A DNA stretch of 64,000 nt from Bacillota bacterium. GTDB lineage: Bacteria; Bacillota; Clostridia; Christensenellales; Aristaeellaceae. This document shows positions 61,674 through 64,000 of this stretch, piece by piece (position 1 is the stretch's first letter; each line of letters opens with the position of its first letter). Both the position numbers and the translations under genes were made by a program. Where the stretch lies: the NCBI GenBank assembly GCA_023404715.1, contig JAEYAR010000108.1:48716-112715 (forward strand). The letters are read 5' to 3'. The notes beneath the pieces were generated by a model. The model did no database searches, had not been told where the DNA came from, and saw nothing but the letters and a program-made list of their open reading frames with translations.

Positions 61674-62021
61674 ATGTTCAATGAAATTTGCATATATGAG
61701 GCAAAAATAGATAAGCAGGATGAAATCGAGGCTTTGATGAAAGAGGTAGCCGAGTTTTATCTTTCGCAGCCTGGAGTTATTGATGTGAAGTATATCAAGC
61801 GCACACACCGGCAAGAGGACTTTAATGCTGTCAAGGAAGGAAAACTGCCAATTCGTTTGACGAAATGGGTGGGCAAGGTCACATATATTTTGCACTGGAC
61901 GCTTGAGGATGAAGAAACTCATGCCCGTGTGGGCAAGCTGGGATTGGAACAGTTTTATAAAAGGTGGAACCGCTGCCTAACCACCATGCCCAAAATTCTG
62001 TTAGGGGAGAACATTGTGTAG
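61674..62021 (+). CDS. Small alpha/beta protein, possibly dimeric alpha-beta barrel
   Basis: I start at the ATG at 61674 (MFNEICIYEAKID), with GGGAGGG before it. The 115-residue product follows a strand-helix-strand pattern: ICIYEAKID, then DEIEALMKEVAEFYLSQPGV, VIDVKYIKRTH, and later KVTYILHWTLEDEETHAR. It resembles antibiotic-biosynthesis-monooxygenase-like barrels, but the match is only by pattern. A promoter-like TATACT (61585-61595 region) lies upstream. Probably cargo. Confidence 0.6.
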   Translation: MFNEICIYEAKIDKQDEIEALMKEVAEFYLSQPGVIDVKYIKRTHRQEDFNAVKEGKLPIRLTKWVGKVTYILHWTLEDEETHARVGKLGLEQFYKRWNRCLTTMPKILLGENIV

Positions 62022-62169
62022 GTCGCCTTATTGGTATAATGCGGACTTGCCAACTTCAATCAGTTGGGGAGGTAGCAAACCCAGCCGGGGCCGTCAATGG
62101 TCGAGATGAACGGCGCATTTCATGCGCCGCCATTGACAACCCCGCCCGGTTTTGCTCTGCGGTCATCAA

Positions 62170-62199
62170 GGCGGGCAAGCCCTAAAGTGCTTGCCCGCC
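62170..62199. terminator. GC-rich hairpin
   Basis: GGCGGGCAAGC CCTAAAGT GCTTGCCCGCC, 11-base perfect stem, in the noncoding right end of the element. The T-run is poor. Confidence 0.5.
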
Positions 62200-62223
62200 C
62201 TCTCCGATTTTGGGCGGGGCTGG

Positions 62224-62262
62224 CTGTCGTAATTGGTCTCAATTTGAGACCAATTACGACAG
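62224..62262. repeat. 39-base perfect palindrome
   Basis: CTGTCGTAATTGGTCTCAA, one base, then its exact reverse complement. No U-tract follows, so it is not a usual terminator. It is 160 bases inside attR. Confidence 0.85.
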
Positions 62263-62293
62263 GGCTATGGAGGCCATGAAAGCGTTGCAATTT

Positions 62294-62343
62294 CTCGTTT
62301 TCTGTGATACTATTTTGATACTAAGAAAACGAGCAACCGAAAA
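62294..62343. repeat. Inverted repeat near attR
   Basis: CTCGTTTTCT/AGAAAACGAG flank a loop with two TGATACT copies. TGATACT pairs also occur near the left end (55916-55937), so these may be recombinase sites. Confidence 0.5.
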
Positions 62344-62357
62344 TAAGAGGTGAAATG

Positions 62358-62374
62358 TTAACATATTTGCGAAA
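62358..62374 (+). repeat. 17-base direct repeat, copy 2
   Basis: TTAACATATTTGCGAAA, identical to 57137-57153, 52 bases inside attR. Confidence 0.65.
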
Positions 62375-62425
62375 GTTTTTCCTGCTAAAACATAGCAAAT
62401 AGACTTCCATATACTTGAATTTGTC

Positions 62426-62435
62426 GAGTGGGAAT
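62426..62435 (+). other. attR
   Basis: GAGTGGGAAT, the repeat of the guaA2 3' end. The 90 bases that follow resemble the element's left end, including paired TGATAGCAG units (62493-62515) where the left end has TGATACTG pairs. Confidence 0.65.
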
Positions 62436-62587
62436 AAGAAACGCAGTCCGCAAAACCGCATAAACAGGCGCTTTGTGGAGACGAAACCCGCCGTTTGATA
62501 GCAGATTGATAGCAGCCGCCATATTACCGCTTACTTTTTTCACTTACGTGTGACAAGTGGTTTACAGGTGAATATCCTTATCCATAG

Positions 62588-62628
62588 AAAAGGGTCTTGC
62601 CGAATTTCGCAGTTGGCAAGACCCTTTT
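62588..62628. terminator. Bidirectional terminator
   Basis: AAAAGGGTCTTGCC pairs with GGCAAGACCCTTTT (14 bases). Two bases from the stop of the minus-strand ORF at 62630. Confidence 0.8.
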
Positions 62629-62629
62629 G

Positions 62630-62749
62630 TTATTTTTTCGAATTTAATTGCTTTCCCAAATCTTCCATGAGCATATCGCTCAATCCCTGTGAAAGCACTC
62701 TGGCTCGCCGCTGTTTGGTATGATGGTATTCGTAAGTGGAGCCTGACAT
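62630..62749 (-). CDS. 39-residue ORF followed by a terminator
   Basis: ATG at 62749; the product begins MSGSTYEYHHTKQRR and is basic at first, then helical (VLSQGLSDMLMEDLG). The strong terminator right behind its stop is the main support. There is no clear ribosome-binding site, and I do not recognise the family. May be a fragment. Confidence 0.35.
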   Translation of the reverse strand: MSGSTYEYHHTKQRRARVLSQGLSDMLMEDLGKQLNSKK

Positions 62750-62881
62750 CAAGGAAAAATGAAAGGAAGCGGCGCGTCCTCGTCAAAGTAACCCGCCACT
62801 TCCCCCACGCAGCTACCACAAGGGCAGGCCGCATAATAAAAGCACAAGATAAAATCGCTTATATTAGAAAGGACGGATAAA

Positions 62882-62971
62882 TTCATCTACGGGTATCGCT
62901 TGGGCGTTCTGATGACAATGGAAGTTTTTCGCACGAGCGACGAGATTGTTACTGGCGGGGAGGTTGAATAG
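62882..62971 (+). pseudogene. C-terminal fragment of a small accessory protein
   Basis: The segment reads FIYGYRLGVLMTMEVFRTSDE then GGEVE and stop. It resembles the end of the small helical proteins (DUF6809-like) that sit in tandem in clostridial elements. No start or upstream half can be found. Confidence 0.35.
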
Positions 62972-63231
62972 ATAAAGAACATCTTGGAGCTATTTTACGA
63001 CCAGCCGGGCGACTGGCATGGGATTCCGAACGGACAGGATTCGCCTTCTGTAAGAAAAGCGCGTATCAACAACGAAAACTTGGAGATGCTCAACGAAAGT
63101 ATGACGGACGAGCAAAAGCAACTCATGGATGCCTATTTCGACGCTAACACCAAAACTGAGGGCATGATACACTTTGATCGGTTCCGGTATGCGTTCCATC
63201 TCGGCGCGCAGCCTATGGCTGATACTCTGTA
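62972..63231 (+). pseudogene. Small accessory protein gene with ATA in place of the start codon
   Basis: GGGGAGG is 6-10 bases before an ATA followed by KNILELFYDQPGD; homologous genes of this type start MKNILE, so the ATG seems mutated. The frame then reads a helical domain to FHLGAQPMADTLY, similar in form to the preceding fragment. It then runs on past a terminator hairpin without a stop, so the end is also damaged. Confidence 0.35.
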
Positions 63232-63271
63232 CGTCCAACCGGTAAATCCCTTTGTACCCCTCCAAAAAAGC

Positions 63272-63310
63272 AGAGCCCATCGTCTGTTCTTTGCAGATGA
63301 TGGGCTCTTT
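63272..63310 (+). terminator. Rho-independent terminator
   Basis: AGAGCCCATCGTCTG pairs with CAGATGATGGGCTCT (one G-U) and is followed by TTTG. The following stretch 63311-63555 shows no gene. Confidence 0.75.
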
Positions 63311-63555
63311 GTGATAGACTTTTCAATTGTTTCCTATTCTCACCCCAAAAAAGCAAAACAGAGTCCATCACTATACGCCATACGCCCTTCCAGTCAACTG
63401 ACCAAAGTCCTCCTCTGCTTTATGGATGTTACGACTGAAAAACTCTATCGAGCTAAAATAGTGAAAGATATTATACTCTCTTTGTTTGTTCATATTAGTG
63501 GCATTGCATTTCGCAAGCCACTTTCGATGGGATATAAAGAGCTCCGCACCGTCAA

Positions 63556-64000
63556 TCATTCATTAATCGATTGGGAAAAATCTTCGGCTTCTTTGACTCC
63601 CACTTTTTTCATCAATTTGATGGCGTTGTCCAATTCACGCACCATATACTCATCCATCTTGGCGGAAAAACCAGCAGCATCCGATCGCTCCAGACAACCC
63701 AGTAGAACATCGAGGAAAGAGCGATAAAAGTCTTCCAAGTCGCACGGCTTTTTATTTATGCTCCTCAGCGGATAACCCCACAACAGCTGCTGGAACAATT
63801 CGGCATATACCGTCCGGATGGTCTGGTATGGGGCGAAATAAGAAATCAGTTCCAAGACGGCATAACCGGCTAACTCGTAATTCTGCAGATTCCATAGCAA
63901 GCAGAGCCGTTCTTTGAACCGCTTGGCGGTAGTTGAATCCATAGAGGTGATCGTTATTTGTGATACTTCTTTACAGGAAAAAGTCAAAGTGTGCAGGCTC
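63556..64000 (-). CDS. Helical protein of unknown function (3' part)
   Basis: The frame is open from the window edge, so the start lies outside; about 147 residues are visible. They are helical with regular Leu/Tyr spacing (RLCLLWNLQNYELAGYAVLE, then FYRSFLDVLLGCLERSDAAG), which suggests a TPR-like or regulator sensor domain. The product ends EAEDFSQSINE. No family can be named. It lies convergent to the small accessory remnants. Confidence 0.55.
   Translation of the reverse strand, partial: SLHTLTFSCKEVSQITITSMDSTTAKRFKERLCLLWNLQNYELAGYAVLELISYFAPYQTIRTVYAELFQQLLWGYPLRSINKKPCDLEDFYRSFLDVLLGCLERSDAAGFSAKMDEYMVRELDNAIKLMKKVGVKEAEDFSQSINE

Overview
The window reads as chromosomal DNA of a GC-rich, endospore-forming Firmicute of the Clostridia type. 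A complete GerA-family germination operon (12355-16242), the GlgC/GlgD pair, three carbohydrate ABC operons and a YesM/AraC-type two-component system all fit a gut- or rumen-type clostridium. The Christensenellales are a possible home, but that is inference; no rRNA or tRNA is present to place it. Most of the sequence is host-like and high in GC. Two stretches, 51.0-54.5 kb and 55.9-64 kb, are visibly richer in AT and carry accessory DNA.

Layout. 1-3.4 kb: the 3' end of a fumarate-reductase-type flavoprotein, a Na/Pi cotransporter and an exported protein of unknown function. 3.5-6.7 kb: a sugar ABC transporter (binding protein and two permeases, no ATPase). 7.0-11.3 kb, minus strand: glycogen synthesis genes glgC-glgD-glgA, where GlgA has a long Lys/Pro/Ala repeat tail. 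12.0-16.2 kb: a small membrane protein, then the A, B and C germination genes. 16.2-18.7 kb: an MFS exporter and an ArsR-type regulator behind matched operators. 18.8-20.8 kb: an L,D-transpeptidase with four peptidoglycan-binding domains.

21.0-30.6 kb: a sialic-acid-type operon made of a GntR/LacI hybrid regulator, ABC transporter, N-acetylneuraminate lyase, two BNR/sialidase proteins and a FAH-family gene cut by an in-frame TAG. 30.7-32.4 kb: TetR with two membrane proteins. 32.5-37.9 kb: HD hydrolase, a small exported protein, GNAT, HAD phosphatase, a LacI regulator, and a cassette of a 47-residue ORF, a sigma factor and a 402-residue repeat protein of unknown function. 38.0-45.9 kb: sensor kinase, AraC response regulator, ABC transporter and a TIM-barrel isomerase. 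46.0-46.9 kb: an IS110-family remnant. 47.0-50.9 kb: mnmE, an FMN-binding lipoprotein and guaA.

51.0-54.5 kb is an AT-richer accessory block: nitroreductase with a structured leader, radical SAM protein, formamidopyrimidine-DNA glycosylase, MarR, and decayed copies of the first two. A second guaA with a degenerate glutaminase domain follows (54553-55857). Its 3' end is the attachment site of a 6.6-kb integrative mobilizable element (55846-62435) with Xis, tyrosine integrase, RHH mobilization protein, RepA-like ATPase and MobV relaxase. DNA right of the element's attR resembles its left end, which suggests a second, partly decayed element in tandem up to the window edge.

The regulatory logic is unusually readable. 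Palindromic operators sit on promoters for the ArsR/MFS, GntR/sialic acid, TetR, LacI, MarR/nitroreductase and XRE/integrase units. In all three ABC operons a GC-rich stem-loop separates the binding-protein gene from the first permease gene.
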